Assembly (NCBI GenBank): GCA_014208095.1
Contig: JACHMT010000004.1
Location: forward strand, 992,001-1,056,000
Length of the DNA: 64,000 nt
From: Actinospineispora eucalypti
GTDB lineage: Bacteria; Actinomycetota; Actinomycetes; Mycobacteriales; Pseudonocardiaceae
Direction: 5' to 3'
Shown here: in pieces, positions 26,681-35,629 of the stretch
How positions within the stretch are numbered: the first letter of the stretch is position 1
Layout of the letters: each line of letters begins with the position of its first letter
Notes under the pieces: generated by a model
The model's database searches: none
Told to the model about the DNA's origin: nothing
Seen by the model: only the letters and a program-made list of their open reading frames with translations
Program-made: the position numbers and the translations under genes

Positions 26681-27697
26681 TTGGCGACCGGGGCCGACAA
26701 GCCGGAGAAGCCGTCCAAGTTCGCCCAGCCGCGCACGCGGTACGAGTGGCTGGACCACCTGGTCCGGGCCGGCGCCCGATACACCGACAGCCACGGCGAC
26801 CACTACGCGGCCGCGATCACCTACTTCAGCGTGCTCGCGCTGTTCCCGCTGCTGATGGTGGCGTTCGCGGCCGGGGCGCTGTTCCTGCGGCGCAACCCGG
26901 AGCTGGTGGAACAGATCAAGGACGCGATCAAGGCCAACGCCCCGGGGATCGGGGACACCCTGGCCCAGGTGATCGACTCGGCGCTGCAGTCCGCCGGCAC
27001 GGTCGGGGTGATCGGTCTGCTGGTCGCGCTGTACTCCGGTCTCGGCTGGATGACCAACCTGCGGGAGGCGCTGTCCGAGCAGTGGGGCCAGCGCATCCCG
27101 CCGCCGACGGTGATCCGCAAGACGATCTCCGACCTGCTCGCCCTGGTTGGCCTGGGCCTGGCGTTGGTGATCGCGGCGGCGGTGACCGCCACCGGCGGGT
27201 TGGCCGGCCAGATCGTCGACTGGCTGGGGCTGGGCGGCATCTCCTGGCTGGCGCCGCTGATCAAGCTCAGCGCCGTGGTCGTGGGTCTGCTGGCGAATGC
27301 GCTGGTGTTCCTGTGGGTGCTCGCGCGGTTGCCGCGCGAGCCGGTGACCTGGCGGAGCGCGGCCAAGGCGGCGCTGGCCGGGGCCATCGGCTTCGAGGTG
27401 ATCAAGCAGGTGATGGTGTACTACCTGGCCGGCGTGACGAACTCGCCGACCGGGGCGCTGTTCGGCCCGATCCTCGGTCTCATGGTCTTCATCTTCACCG
27501 TGTCCCGGTTCATCCTGTTCCTCACCGCGTGGGCGGCCACCAGCCGGGAGAACGAGGTCCTGCCGCCGCCACCCCCGCCGCCGCCGGTGGTGATCCGGCC
27601 CGAGGTCACCGTGCGCAACGGGGCGGGCGCGGCCGACCTGCTCGGCGTAGGCGCCGTCGCCGGCCTGCTCGGCGCGCTTCTCGCCCGCCGCCGCTAG
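26681..27697 (+). CDS. YihY/BrkB-family membrane protein
   Basis: A 338-residue protein with six hydrophobic helices and the YihY/BrkB signature: GDHYAAAITYFSVLALFPLL in the first helix region, VGVIGLLVALYSGLGWMTNL, FEVIKQVMVYYLAG and the closing FTVSRFILFLTAWAATSREN. Despite names such as ribonuclease BN or virulence factor BrkB, the family is best regarded as an uncharacterised transporter-like membrane protein. A polyproline segment of eight Pro precedes a short basic C-terminal helix (LLGALLARRR). The TTG at 26681 is supported by GGAAGGGGGA about 6 bases upstream. It follows trpS closely. Confidence 0.9.
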   Translation: MATGADKPEKPSKFAQPRTRYEWLDHLVRAGARYTDSHGDHYAAAITYFSVLALFPLLMVAFAAGALFLRRNPELVEQIKDAIKANAPGIGDTLAQVIDSALQSAGTVGVIGLLVALYSGLGWMTNLREALSEQWGQRIPPPTVIRKTISDLLALVGLGLALVIAAAVTATGGLAGQIVDWLGLGGISWLAPLIKLSAVVVGLLANALVFLWVLARLPREPVTWRSAAKAALAGAIGFEVIKQVMVYYLAGVTNSPTGALFGPILGLMVFIFTVSRFILFLTAWAATSRENEVLPPPPPPPPVVIRPEVTVRNGAGAADLLGVGAVAGLLGALLARRR

Positions 27698-27720
27698 CGT
27701 TCTGGGGTTGGAGTTCGCCG

Positions 27721-28089
27721 GCGTTCGGTACTTGGGCGGCGGTTTAAAGATCGGTTTGGACGGCCTGAGTTGGGCGACCTCCCGTGGCTCGGCCGCGGGC
27801 CGTTGGGTTTGGCGACCGGGGCGACTCCCCGCCAGGCTCTGTCACATGATCATCAGGGCATGGTGGTCGCTTCTGGGCGCTCAAAGCGGCCCTCATGTCC
27901 TGATGACCACCAAATCGGCGGCAGCGCTTCGGGAGGTGGCGAATCCGGGCGGCAGCGCTCCGGGAGGCGGCGTTTCCGGGTGGGCGAACGCAACGGCCGG
28001 GAGCCAAGCCGCGGGAGACAACCCACGGCGGGCCGTCCAAGCCGATCTTTACACCGCCGACCGGAGGCCGGACGCCAGTACCGAACGTC
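27721..28089. mobile_element. MITE-like intergenic element, copy 2 (complete)
   Basis: It fills the gap between the convergent BrkB and carboxypeptidase genes. Near-perfect 28-bp terminal inverted repeats lie at 27738-27765 (GGCGGTTTAAAGATCG then GTTTGGACGGCC) and 28031-28058. Outside these, CGTTCGGTACT (27722-27732) is repeated inverted at 28078-28088. The core hairpin is CATGATCATCAGGGCATG (27845-27862) against CATGTCCTGATGACCACC (27894-27911). It also contains a direct repeat (GGCGGCAGCGCTTCGGGAGG and GGCGGCAGCGCTCCGGGAGG near 27914 and 27950). No transposase; open frames across it look accidental. Non-autonomous, folded-RNA or terminator roles are all possible. Confidence 0.75.
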
Positions 28090-29475
28090 CTAGTTCTCGG
28101 CGTGCGGGGTCGGGGAAGGGTCGGGGAGGTCGGGGTCGCCCGGCTCGTCGGGGCGGCGGCGGGCGATCAGGTAGGAGAGCAGGGCGCCGAGCAGGGCGCC
28201 GCCGCCGATCACGCCGAGCGACTTGATGCGGTCCTCGTGCGACTCCACCGGGGCCGGGGGCGGCGCGGAAGCGGGCGCCTCGTAGGCGGCGGCGGCCTCC
28301 GGCTCGGCGGGCCGCGACTCGACCAGGGTGCCCACGGGTTTCACCCCTCGGGGCAGGGCAAAGCCGTAGTCGAGCAGCCGCGCGGCCTGCTGGGCCACCA
28401 GGACCGGGCGGTTCTCCGCGCGCATCATCACCACGGCCAGGCGCCGGCCACCGCGCTCGGCGGCCACGATCAGCGTGTGCCGGGCGTCGTCGGTGAACCC
28501 GGTCTTGCCGCCGATCGTGCCCTTGTAGCCGATCAGCAGGGGGTTGTCGTTGCTGATCTTGAAGCCGGGCAGGTCGCCCCGGCCGGGCCAGTCGGTGAGC
28601 CGGGTGCGGCTGATCTCCTGGAAGACCCGCTCGCGCATGGCCAGCCGGTAGATCAGCGCCAGGTCGTAGGCGGAGGTGGACATGCCGGGGCCGTCCAGGC
28701 CGGACGGGGTGGCCGGCCGGGTGTCCAGTGCGCCGAGGTCGCCGGCGGTTTCGGACATCAGGCGTAGCGTGGTCGGAACGCCGCCCAGCTCTCTGGCCAG
28801 GGCGTTCGCCGCGTCGTTGCCGGAGTTCATGATCAGGCCGGTGAGCAGTTGGCGCACCGTGTAGCGGCCGCCGGGGCCGACCCCGACCCGGCTGCCGTCG
28901 ATGTTCGCGTCCTGGGCGGTGCCCTCCACCACGGTGCTCAGGTCCAGCTTGCGCATCACGACCAGTGCGGTCAGGACCTTCAACGTGGACGCCGGCCGCT
29001 CCCGGGCGTGCGGGTTGCGGGCGGCCAGTACCGCCCCGCTGTCCAGGTCGGCCAGCACCCAGGACGCGGCGCCGATCCCGGGCGGCAGCAGCGGCACGCC
29101 GGCCGGCATGACGAACCCGCACTCGCCCATCCGGGCGCCGCCGACCGGCCGGGCCGGCACCGGCAGCGGGGTGGGGGGCGGCTCACCGGGGTGCGGGCGT
29201 TCCGAGGCGTCCACCGGCGGCGGCGGGGCCACCGGCACGGTGCACTTCGGCGCCGGCTGTCCCGGTTTGGGTTGCCCGGCCGCCGGTTGCCCGGCCAGCG
29301 GCTGTCCCGGTTTGGGTTGCCCGTGCCCCGGGTGAGCCGGCGTCGCGTGCCCGTTGGGAGAGGGGTTCGGGGTCGGCGTCACGGGCGGCTGAGCCAGTGC
29401 CACGCCGGTCATCACCGGCCCGGTCACCAGCACAAATACCGCACACAACAACCCGCCGACCCGTGCGCCAACCAC
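28090..29475 (-). CDS. D-alanyl-D-alanine carboxypeptidase (PBP, S11 family)
   Basis: A 461-residue low-molecular-weight penicillin-binding protein trimming the terminal D-Ala of peptidoglycan stem peptides. There is an N-terminal signal peptide (about 1-29), a Pro/Gly/Gln-rich low-complexity stretch (about 30-110, repeats of GQPKPGQP), then the S11 domain with SxxK as RPASTLKVLTALV, SxN as IMNSGNDAANALARELGG and KTG as GTIGGKTGFTDDARHTLIV. A C-terminal transmembrane helix (about 423-440) followed by ARRRPDEP anchors it, so the enzyme faces the wall. The GTG at 29475 starts the signal peptide. The gene is transcribed alone. Confidence 0.95.
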   Translation of the reverse strand: MVGARVGGLLCAVFVLVTGPVMTGVALAQPPVTPTPNPSPNGHATPAHPGHGQPKPGQPLAGQPAAGQPKPGQPAPKCTVPVAPPPPVDASERPHPGEPPPTPLPVPARPVGGARMGECGFVMPAGVPLLPPGIGAASWVLADLDSGAVLAARNPHARERPASTLKVLTALVVMRKLDLSTVVEGTAQDANIDGSRVGVGPGGRYTVRQLLTGLIMNSGNDAANALARELGGVPTTLRLMSETAGDLGALDTRPATPSGLDGPGMSTSAYDLALIYRLAMRERVFQEISRTRLTDWPGRGDLPGFKISNDNPLLIGYKGTIGGKTGFTDDARHTLIVAAERGGRRLAVVMMRAENRPVLVAQQAARLLDYGFALPRGVKPVGTLVESRPAEPEAAAAYEAPASAPPPAPVESHEDRIKSLGVIGGGALLGALLSYLIARRRPDEPGDPDLPDPSPTPHAEN

Positions 29476-29527
29476 ACCGGCACCCTAGCCATCGGCAACC
29501 GGGCGCCCACCACCTACCCGGAGGTCC

Positions 29528-29995
29528 TCAGGCGGAGGCGGGGGTGGCTTCCAGGTCGCGTTTGATGGCGTTGAGGGTGTCGCGCATGCCGTCGACCATG
29601 TTGGCGTCCAACTGGTCGATGCCCCCCCACAGCATTTTGACGAACATCCGGATGGGCAGCGCGGGCATGGCGGTGCGGTGGCGCCACTGGGTCAGCTCGG
29701 TGCCGCCGTCGTCGGTGGCCGCGATCTTCCAGCCCCACTGCATGTGGTTCTCCGCGACCTGGAAGGCGAACTTGCTCGGCTCCTCGCACTCGATGACCTC
29801 GCAGTGCGTCACCCAGCGCGCCACGCCCTTCTTGTTCCACGCGGCGAAGTGCGCGCCCGGGGCCGGCCCGCTGGCGCCCTTGGTCCACTTTCCGCCGGTG
29901 TTGCTGGGACTCCACTTGCCCATGTTGGTGATGTCGGTCACCGTCGCCCACACCTTGTCCGGTGCCGCCGCGATGGTCACGCTCGCCTCGTCCAT
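29528..29995 (-). CDS. SRPBCC-family protein (polyketide cyclase/START-like)
   Basis: A 155-residue single-domain SRPBCC (Bet v1-like) protein: SVTIAAAPDKVWATVTDITN at the start, GAHFAAWNKKGVARWVTHCE in the middle, the strand FAFQVAENHMQWGWKIAATD, and a long C-terminal helix MVDGMRDTLNAIKRDLE. Such proteins form a hydrophobic pocket for lipids or aromatic ligands; many in actinobacteria are stand-alone and uncharacterised. The ATG at 29995 opens the domain directly. It is divergent from the nucleoside transporter operon with a 201-bp gap. Confidence 0.88.
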   Translation of the reverse strand: MDEASVTIAAAPDKVWATVTDITNMGKWSPSNTGGKWTKGASGPAPGAHFAAWNKKGVARWVTHCEVIECEEPSKFAFQVAENHMQWGWKIAATDDGGTELTQWRHRTAMPALPIRMFVKMLWGGIDQLDANMVDGMRDTLNAIKRDLEATPASA

Positions 29996-30196
29996 GGCCG
30001 CCTCCCCGATCCGCCAGCAGTGCCCTGCTAGCTCAAGTCCTGATCAACTCCGTGCAACTGGGCGGTAACTTACCGCGGGAAGCCCTGGTCATCCCCTGGC
30101 CCGCGCTTGTAGCGTGCCCGGATGCGCCGTCGCACCCGATCGGGTTGTGCGGGGCATCGATTTCCCACAGATGAGGCACGCCGAGGGGGCAGCGGC

Positions 30197-31342
30197 ATGG
30201 GTGGACGAGTCCGGAGAACAGCGGTGGTCGCGGCGCTGCTGGTGGCCGCGCTGAGCGTGGCCGGTTGCGCCAAGGACACCGGTGGCGGGGGTGGATCGGG
30301 TTCATCGGCCGCCGGCTGTCAGCGCAATCCCGCGCCGGCCGGGCCCGCCGCCGTGGCCGAGCCGCCCGAGGTGCCGCCGGACCTGAACGCGTCCAACCTG
30401 AAGGTGGGTCTTTCCTACGACGTCGGTGGCCGGGGCGACGCCTCGTTCAACGACGCGGCGGCGGCCGGGCTGGACCGGGCCAAGTCCCGCCTCGGGGTGA
30501 CCGACATCAAGGAGCTGACCGCCGCCGTCGGGGAGAGCGAGGACGCCAGCGCGACCCGGCTGCGCCAGCTGGTGGACGGCGGGTACAGCCCGGTGATCGC
30601 GGTCGGCTTCAAGTACGAGCCCGCCGTGGTGAAGGTGGCCCCGGCCGCGCCGAACACCAAGTTCGGGCTGGTCGACAGCACCGCCGAGGGCGTGCCCAAC
30701 GTGACGCCGCTGTTGTTCGCCGAGGAGCAGGGCTCCTTCCTGGTCGGCGTGGCGGCCGCACTGAAGACCAAGACCTGCCACGTCGGCTTCGTCGGCGGCG
30801 TGGAGACCCCGCTGATCCAGAAGTTCGAGGCCGGCTTCAAGCAGGGCGCCAAGGCGGTCGCGCCGAACATCAAGATCGACACAAAGTACATCTCCCCGGC
30901 CGGCGACCTGAGCGGGTTCAACGACCCGGCCAAGGGCGGCGAGGCGGCCAAGGGGCAGCTGGACTCCGGGGCCGACGTGATCTACGCGGCGGCCGGCGCC
31001 TCGGGCAGCGGCGCGTTCCGCGCGATCAAGGCGGCGAGCACCCCGCAGAGCCCGAAGTGGGGCATCGGCGTTGACTCCGACCAGTACCAGGACAAGAACC
31101 TGGCCGACGTGCGGGACATCATCCTCACCTCCATGCTCAAGCGGGTGGACGTGGCGGTGTACAGCTACATCGGCGCGGTGGCCACCAACCGGCTGGACAA
31201 CCTGCCCAAGGTGTTCGACCTGAAGGTGGACGGCGTCGGCTACGCCACCTCCGGCGGCAACGTGGACGACATCAAGCCGCAGCTGGATGCGTACAAGTCG
31301 CAGATCATCGGCGGCGCCATCACCGTCTCGCCGAAACCGTGA
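30197..31342 (+). CDS. BMP-family nucleoside-binding lipoprotein of an ABC importer
   Basis: A 381-residue substrate-binding protein of the basic membrane protein family, which capture nucleosides for ABC import. The N-terminus MGGRVRRTAVVAALLVAALSVAG ends in lipobox VAGC (Cys24), followed by a Gly/Ser linker, so it is anchored outside the membrane. The BMP domain shows KVGLSYDVGGRGDASFNDAA, EEQGSFLVGVAAALKTKTCH followed by VGFVGGVETPLIQKFEAGF, and WGIGVDSDQYQDKN. GAGGGGG lies 8 bases before the ATG at 30197. It heads a tight operon with the ATPase, two permeases, cdd and deoA, which supports a nucleoside substrate. Confidence 0.94.
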   Translation: MGGRVRRTAVVAALLVAALSVAGCAKDTGGGGGSGSSAAGCQRNPAPAGPAAVAEPPEVPPDLNASNLKVGLSYDVGGRGDASFNDAAAAGLDRAKSRLGVTDIKELTAAVGESEDASATRLRQLVDGGYSPVIAVGFKYEPAVVKVAPAAPNTKFGLVDSTAEGVPNVTPLLFAEEQGSFLVGVAAALKTKTCHVGFVGGVETPLIQKFEAGFKQGAKAVAPNIKIDTKYISPAGDLSGFNDPAKGGEAAKGQLDSGADVIYAAAGASGSGAFRAIKAASTPQSPKWGIGVDSDQYQDKNLADVRDIILTSMLKRVDVAVYSYIGAVATNRLDNLPKVFDLKVDGVGYATSGGNVDDIKPQLDAYKSQIIGGAITVSPKP

Positions 31343-32847
31343 GCCCAGATCTCGCGGTAAGGCTGGTGGGCATCACCAAGCGCTTTCCCGGGGTGGTGGC
31401 GAACAGCGACATCAACCTGGACGTCGCCACCGGCGAGGTGCACGCGCTGTGCGGGGAGAACGGCGCCGGCAAGTCCACCCTGATGAAGATCCTCTACGGC
31501 ATGCAGCAGCCGGACGAGGGGCGGATCGAGGTGAACGGTTCACCCGTGCGCTTCCGGTCGCCGTCCGAGGCGATCCGGGCCGGCATCGGCATGGTGCACC
31601 AGCACTTCATGCTGGCCGACAACCTTACCGTGGCGGAGAACGTGCTGCTCGGCGCCGAGTCGCTGCACGGGATCGGGGCGCGAGCCCGGAAGAAGATCGC
31701 GGAGCTGGCCGGCACCACCGGCCTGCGGGTGGACCCGGAGACCGAGCTGGCCCAGCTGGGCGTGGCCGACCGGCAGCGGGTGGAGATCCTGAAGGTGCTC
31801 TACCGGGGCGCCCGGGTGGTGATCCTGGACGAGCCGACGGCGGTGCTGGTCCCGCAGGAGGTGGACGAGCTGTTCGCCACCGTGCGCGGCATGCGCGCGG
31901 ACGGCTACACCTTCCTGTTCATCTCGCACAAGCTGGACGAGGTGCGGGCCATCGCCGACACGATCACGGTGATCCGCAGGGGGCGCAGCGTCGGCACGGC
32001 CGACCCGAAGGCGGTGACCAGCCGCCGGCTGGCCGAGATGATGGTCGGCAGCGAGCTGCCGACCCCGGAGACCCGGGAGGCCACCGTCACCGACCGCGCG
32101 GTGCTGCGGGTCGAAGGCCTCACCCTGCTGGCCGCCGACGGCGCGCGCCGGGTCCTGGACGGCATCGACCTCACCGTGCACGCCGGCGAGGTACTGGGCA
32201 TTGCCGGGGTCGAGGGCAACGGGCAGACCGAGCTGGTCGAAACGATCATGGGTATGCGGGGCGCTCAAACGGGCCGGGTACACCTGGGGGAGCAAGACCT
32301 CAGTACCGCCGGCACGCTGGCCCGGCGCGAGGCCGGCATCGGTTACGTACCGGAGGACCGCACCCGTCACGGGCTGCTGCCCAGCCAGCCGCTGTGGGCC
32401 AACCGCATCCTCGGCCACCAGAGCCGCCCGCCGGTGGCCCGGGGCGCACTGCTGGACCTGCCGGCCACGAGAACGGACACCGAGCGGATCGTCCGCGACT
32501 TCGACGTGCGCACCCCGGGCGTGGAGGTGGCCGCCGCCGCGCTGTCCGGCGGCAACCAGCAAAAACTCGTCGTGGGGCGGGAGCTTTCCGGCTCGCCGCT
32601 GTTGTTGATCGCTTCGCACCCGACGCGCGGCGTGGACGTGGGCGCGCAGGCGCTGATCTGGGAGGAGATCCGCAAGGCCCGGCACGACGGGCTGGCGGTG
32701 CTGCTGGTGTCCGCCGACCTGGACGAGCTGATCGGCCTGTCCGACTCGATCAAGGTCATGCTGCGCGGCCGGCTGGTCGCCGACGCGGACCCGGCCACGG
32801 TCACCCCGGAGCAGCTCGGCGCGGCTATGACCGGGGCCGCGGCATGA
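31339..32847 (+). CDS. Nucleoside ABC transporter ATP-binding protein (two ATPase domains)
   Basis: A 502-residue sugar/nucleoside-type ABC ATPase with two fused nucleotide-binding domains that power the importer. Domain 1: Walker A CGENGAGKSTLMKILYG, a degenerate signature (QLGVADRQRVEILKVLYRG) and Walker B VVILDEPTAVLVPQE. Domain 2: an altered Walker A (GVEGNGQTELVETIMG), an intact signature (LSGGNQQKLVVGREL) and Walker B LLLIASHPTRGVDVGAQ, where Ser-His replace the catalytic Glu region. This asymmetry is usual for the family. The GTG at 31339 overlaps the BMP stop (GTGA). Confidence 0.95.
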   Translation: MSPDLAVRLVGITKRFPGVVANSDINLDVATGEVHALCGENGAGKSTLMKILYGMQQPDEGRIEVNGSPVRFRSPSEAIRAGIGMVHQHFMLADNLTVAENVLLGAESLHGIGARARKKIAELAGTTGLRVDPETELAQLGVADRQRVEILKVLYRGARVVILDEPTAVLVPQEVDELFATVRGMRADGYTFLFISHKLDEVRAIADTITVIRRGRSVGTADPKAVTSRRLAEMMVGSELPTPETREATVTDRAVLRVEGLTLLAADGARRVLDGIDLTVHAGEVLGIAGVEGNGQTELVETIMGMRGAQTGRVHLGEQDLSTAGTLARREAGIGYVPEDRTRHGLLPSQPLWANRILGHQSRPPVARGALLDLPATRTDTERIVRDFDVRTPGVEVAAAALSGGNQQKLVVGRELSGSPLLLIASHPTRGVDVGAQALIWEEIRKARHDGLAVLLVSADLDELIGLSDSIKVMLRGRLVADADPATVTPEQLGAAMTGAAA

Positions 32848-33953
32848 CGGCGGCGGTGGCCACAGCGCTGACCGGAGGGGTGAAAGGCCGGTTCCTGGCG
32901 CCGGCGCTGGCCCTGCTGTTCGCCGCGCTGCTGTGCGGGATCGCGCTGCTGATCAGCGGCGACTCGCCGTGGCTGGCCCTGTCCACCATGGTCGGCCAGG
33001 TCACCCAGGGCACCACGGCGGTGGACATCCTGAACAGCGCCGCCGTGTACTACGTGTCCGGGCTGGCCGTCGCGCTGGGCTTCCAGATGAAGCTGTTCAA
33101 CATCGGCGTGGAGGGCCAGTTCCGGCTGGCCGCCTGCGTGGCCGCGATCGTGGGCGGCGCGCTGGTGCTGCCCCCGGTGCTGCACACGCTGGTGATCATC
33201 CTGGTGGCCGTGCTGGTGGGCGCGGCGTGGGCCGGGATCGCCGCGGTGCTGCGGGCCTACCGGGGGGTCAGCGAGGTCATCTCCACGATCATGCTGAACG
33301 CCATCGCCACCGGCCTGATCGCCTACCTGATCCGGCCGGACACCTTCGGCGTGCTGCAGGGCAACAACATCTCCACCCAGCCGATCACGCCCAGCGGCCG
33401 GTTCCCGGGCATCTCGTTCGGCGAGTCGGGCACCGTGCTGGGCATGGTGTTCGTGGCCGCCGCGCTGGGCTTCGGGTACTGGTTCCTGCTGGGCCGGACC
33501 CGGTTCGGCTTCGAGCTGCGGGCGTCCGGGGAATCGCCGACGGCGGCCGCCGCCGGCGGGGTGAACGCGCGCCGGATGACGCTGGTTGCGCTGCTGCTCT
33601 CCGGCGCGATGGCCGGCCTGGTCGGGCTGCCCGAGCTGCTCGGCCGGGACTTCGCCTACACGCTCAACGCCCCGCAGGGCTACGGCTTCACCGGCATCGC
33701 CATCGCGCTGCTCGGCCGCAACCACCCGGTCGGCGTCGCGCTGGGGTCGCTGCTCTGGGCGTTCCTGGACAAGGCGGCGCTGGCGCTGGACAACGTCGGG
33801 GTGCCCCGGGAGATCGCGGTGATCATGCAGGGGGTTTCGGTGATCGCGGTGGTGATCGCCTACGAGATCGTCCGCCGGTACGAGCTGACCGCGCAACGCC
33901 GCCGGGTGACCGGCGCGTCACCGGCGGCGGCTCCGGCCGGGGCGGCGTCATGA
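32844..33953 (+). CDS. Nucleoside ABC transporter permease, first subunit
   Basis: A 369-residue BPD_transp_2-type permease with about eight to ten hydrophobic helices. It has the family's GFQMKLFNIGVEGQFRLAAC segment, the cytoplasmic coupling region EVISTIMLNAIATGLIAYL and GRTRFGFELRASGESPTAAA. It pairs with the following permease to form the heterodimeric channel. The ATG at 32844 overlaps the ATPase stop (ATGA). Confidence 0.94.
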   Translation: MTAAVATALTGGVKGRFLAPALALLFAALLCGIALLISGDSPWLALSTMVGQVTQGTTAVDILNSAAVYYVSGLAVALGFQMKLFNIGVEGQFRLAACVAAIVGGALVLPPVLHTLVIILVAVLVGAAWAGIAAVLRAYRGVSEVISTIMLNAIATGLIAYLIRPDTFGVLQGNNISTQPITPSGRFPGISFGESGTVLGMVFVAAALGFGYWFLLGRTRFGFELRASGESPTAAAAGGVNARRMTLVALLLSGAMAGLVGLPELLGRDFAYTLNAPQGYGFTGIAIALLGRNHPVGVALGSLLWAFLDKAALALDNVGVPREIAVIMQGVSVIAVVIAYEIVRRYELTAQRRRVTGASPAAAPAGAAS

Positions 33954-35209
33954 CCGCGCTGAGCGAGTCGGTCGAGGTACCGGCCGCGCCGCCGCGCCGG
34001 CGGATGCCCGGCTGGGCGCGCGGGGCGCTGGCGGCGGCCGCGGCGGTGGCCGTACTGGTGGTCACCTCGGAGCTGACCGGCGAGCACCAGCTGACCTCGT
34101 CCGGCACCATCCAGTCGGCGGTCCGGCTGCTCATGCCGATCCTGCTGGCCGGCCTGGGCGGGCTGTGGGCGGAGCGCGCGGGCGTGATCAACCTCGGCCT
34201 CGAGGGCATGATGATCATGGGTACTTGGGGGGCCGCGTTCTGCGGGCTGCACTGGGGGCTGTGGGCGGCGATCCTGGGCGGCGCGGTGTTCGGCGCGCTC
34301 GGCGGGCTGCTGCACGCGCTGGCCACGGTGACCTTCGGGGTGAACCACATCGTGTCCGGGGTGGCGATCACCCTGCTCGGCGCCGGGCTGACCAAGTACC
34401 TGTCCACGCTGATCTTCGAGCCGGTGTCCCGGAACCCGAGGCAGTCGCCGCAGCTGCCCGGAGTGGACACGTACTCGGTGCAGCCGCTGGGGGACTGGCT
34501 GGGCGCGGTCGAGGACGCCCGGCTGCCCGTGCTGGCCGACCTGGCCGGGCTGCTGCGCGGAGTACTCACCGGGTTCACGCCGCTGGTGCTGCTCGGGTTC
34601 GCGCTGGTGCCGCTGAGCTACTGGATCCTGTGGCGGACCCGGTTCGGGCTGCGGCTGCGTTCCTGCGGGGAGAACCCGTACGCCGCCGAGTCGCTCGGTG
34701 TCTCGGTGTACGCGCACAAGTACGCGGCCGTGGTCATCTCCGGCGCGCTGGCCGGCCTGGGCGGTGCCGCGCTGGTGCTGAACCCCGGCCAGCTCGGCTA
34801 CCTGGAGAACCAGACCGGCGGGCGGGGCTACATCGGCCTGGCCGCGATGATCTTCGGCAACTGGCGGCCGGCCGGTCTGCTGGCCGGCTCGGCGCTGTTC
34901 GGCTACGTGGACGGTCTGCAGCTGCGGGCCGGCGGCGCGGCGGTGCACGCGCTGCTCTACGGCGCCTCGCTGCTGGCCGTCGCGGTGGCGGTGTGGTGGC
35001 TGTACCGGCGGCACTGGTTGGCCGCCGGGCTGGCCGCGGCGGCCGGCGCGGTGGCGTACGCGGTCTACTACCTGAGCGACACCGTGCCGCGCGAGTTCGC
35101 CACCTACGCGCCGCAGCTGGTCACGCTGGTGGTGCTGGCGGTGGCCGCGCAACGACTGCGGCCGCCGGCGGCCGACGGCCTGGAGTACCGGCGGGGGTCG
35201 GGTGACTGA
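33950..35209 (+). CDS. Nucleoside ABC transporter permease, second subunit
   Basis: A 419-residue permease homologous to the preceding one. The diagnostic stretch is GLWAERAGVINLGLEGMMIM, with NHIVSGVAITLLGAGLTKYL and RTRFGLRLRSCGENPYAAES. A cytoplasmic N-terminus of about 20 residues precedes the first helix, and the protein ends with three additional hydrophobic segments, longer than usual for the family. The ATG at 33950 overlaps the preceding stop, and the cdd start overlaps its last eight bases. Confidence 0.94.
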   Translation: MTALSESVEVPAAPPRRRMPGWARGALAAAAAVAVLVVTSELTGEHQLTSSGTIQSAVRLLMPILLAGLGGLWAERAGVINLGLEGMMIMGTWGAAFCGLHWGLWAAILGGAVFGALGGLLHALATVTFGVNHIVSGVAITLLGAGLTKYLSTLIFEPVSRNPRQSPQLPGVDTYSVQPLGDWLGAVEDARLPVLADLAGLLRGVLTGFTPLVLLGFALVPLSYWILWRTRFGLRLRSCGENPYAAESLGVSVYAHKYAAVVISGALAGLGGAALVLNPGQLGYLENQTGGRGYIGLAAMIFGNWRPAGLLAGSALFGYVDGLQLRAGGAAVHALLYGASLLAVAVAVWWLYRRHWLAAGLAAAAGAVAYAVYYLSDTVPREFATYAPQLVTLVVLAVAAQRLRPPAADGLEYRRGSGD

Positions 35210-35594
35210 CTGGGCCGTTCTGCGGGCGGCCGCCGTGCAGGCGGCTTCGCAGGCCTACGCGCCGTACTCCGGGCTGTGCGTCGGCGCGGCGGCGGAGTGT
35301 TCCGACGGCCGGACGGTCACCGGGTGCAACGTGGAGAACGCGTCCTACGGGCTCGGCGTGTGCGCCGAGGTGACCATGGCCGGGCAGCTGCGCCTCACCG
35401 GGGGCGGCCGGTTCGTCGCGGTGGCCTGCCGGTCGTCGTCCGGTGAGCTGCTGACGCCGTGCGGCCGCTGCCGCCAGGTGCTCTACGAACTGGGCGGCGG
35501 CACGTGCCTGGTCGACACCGCCACCGGTCCCCGGGCATTGGCCGACCTTCTCCCCGACGCCTTCGGCCCCGCCGACCTACCGCGCTTGGGATGA
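35202..35594 (+). CDS. cdd: Cytidine deaminase
   Basis: A 130-residue tetrameric-type cytidine deaminase converting (deoxy)cytidine to (deoxy)uridine. Substrate binding is NVENASYGLGVCAEVTMAGQ with the catalytic CAE (zinc Cys, catalytic Glu), and the second zinc pair is LLTPCGRCRQVLYEL. The start is the GTG at 35202, eight bases inside the end of the permease gene. Its place directly after the importer genes implies that imported cytidine is processed at once, feeding the next gene (deoA). Confidence 0.96.
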   Translation: MTDWAVLRAAAVQAASQAYAPYSGLCVGAAAECSDGRTVTGCNVENASYGLGVCAEVTMAGQLRLTGGGRFVAVACRSSSGELLTPCGRCRQVLYELGGGTCLVDTATGPRALADLLPDAFGPADLPRLG

Positions 35595-35629
35595 GAAGTC
35601 TGTGAGCGATCGGAGGGGGAGGGATTGGC

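Noticed and set aside
29996..30196. Riboswitch upstream of the nucleoside importer
   Set aside because: I looked for a purine-type fold in this 201-bp leader but found no conserved core or terminator-like stem; ordinary promoter control is enough.
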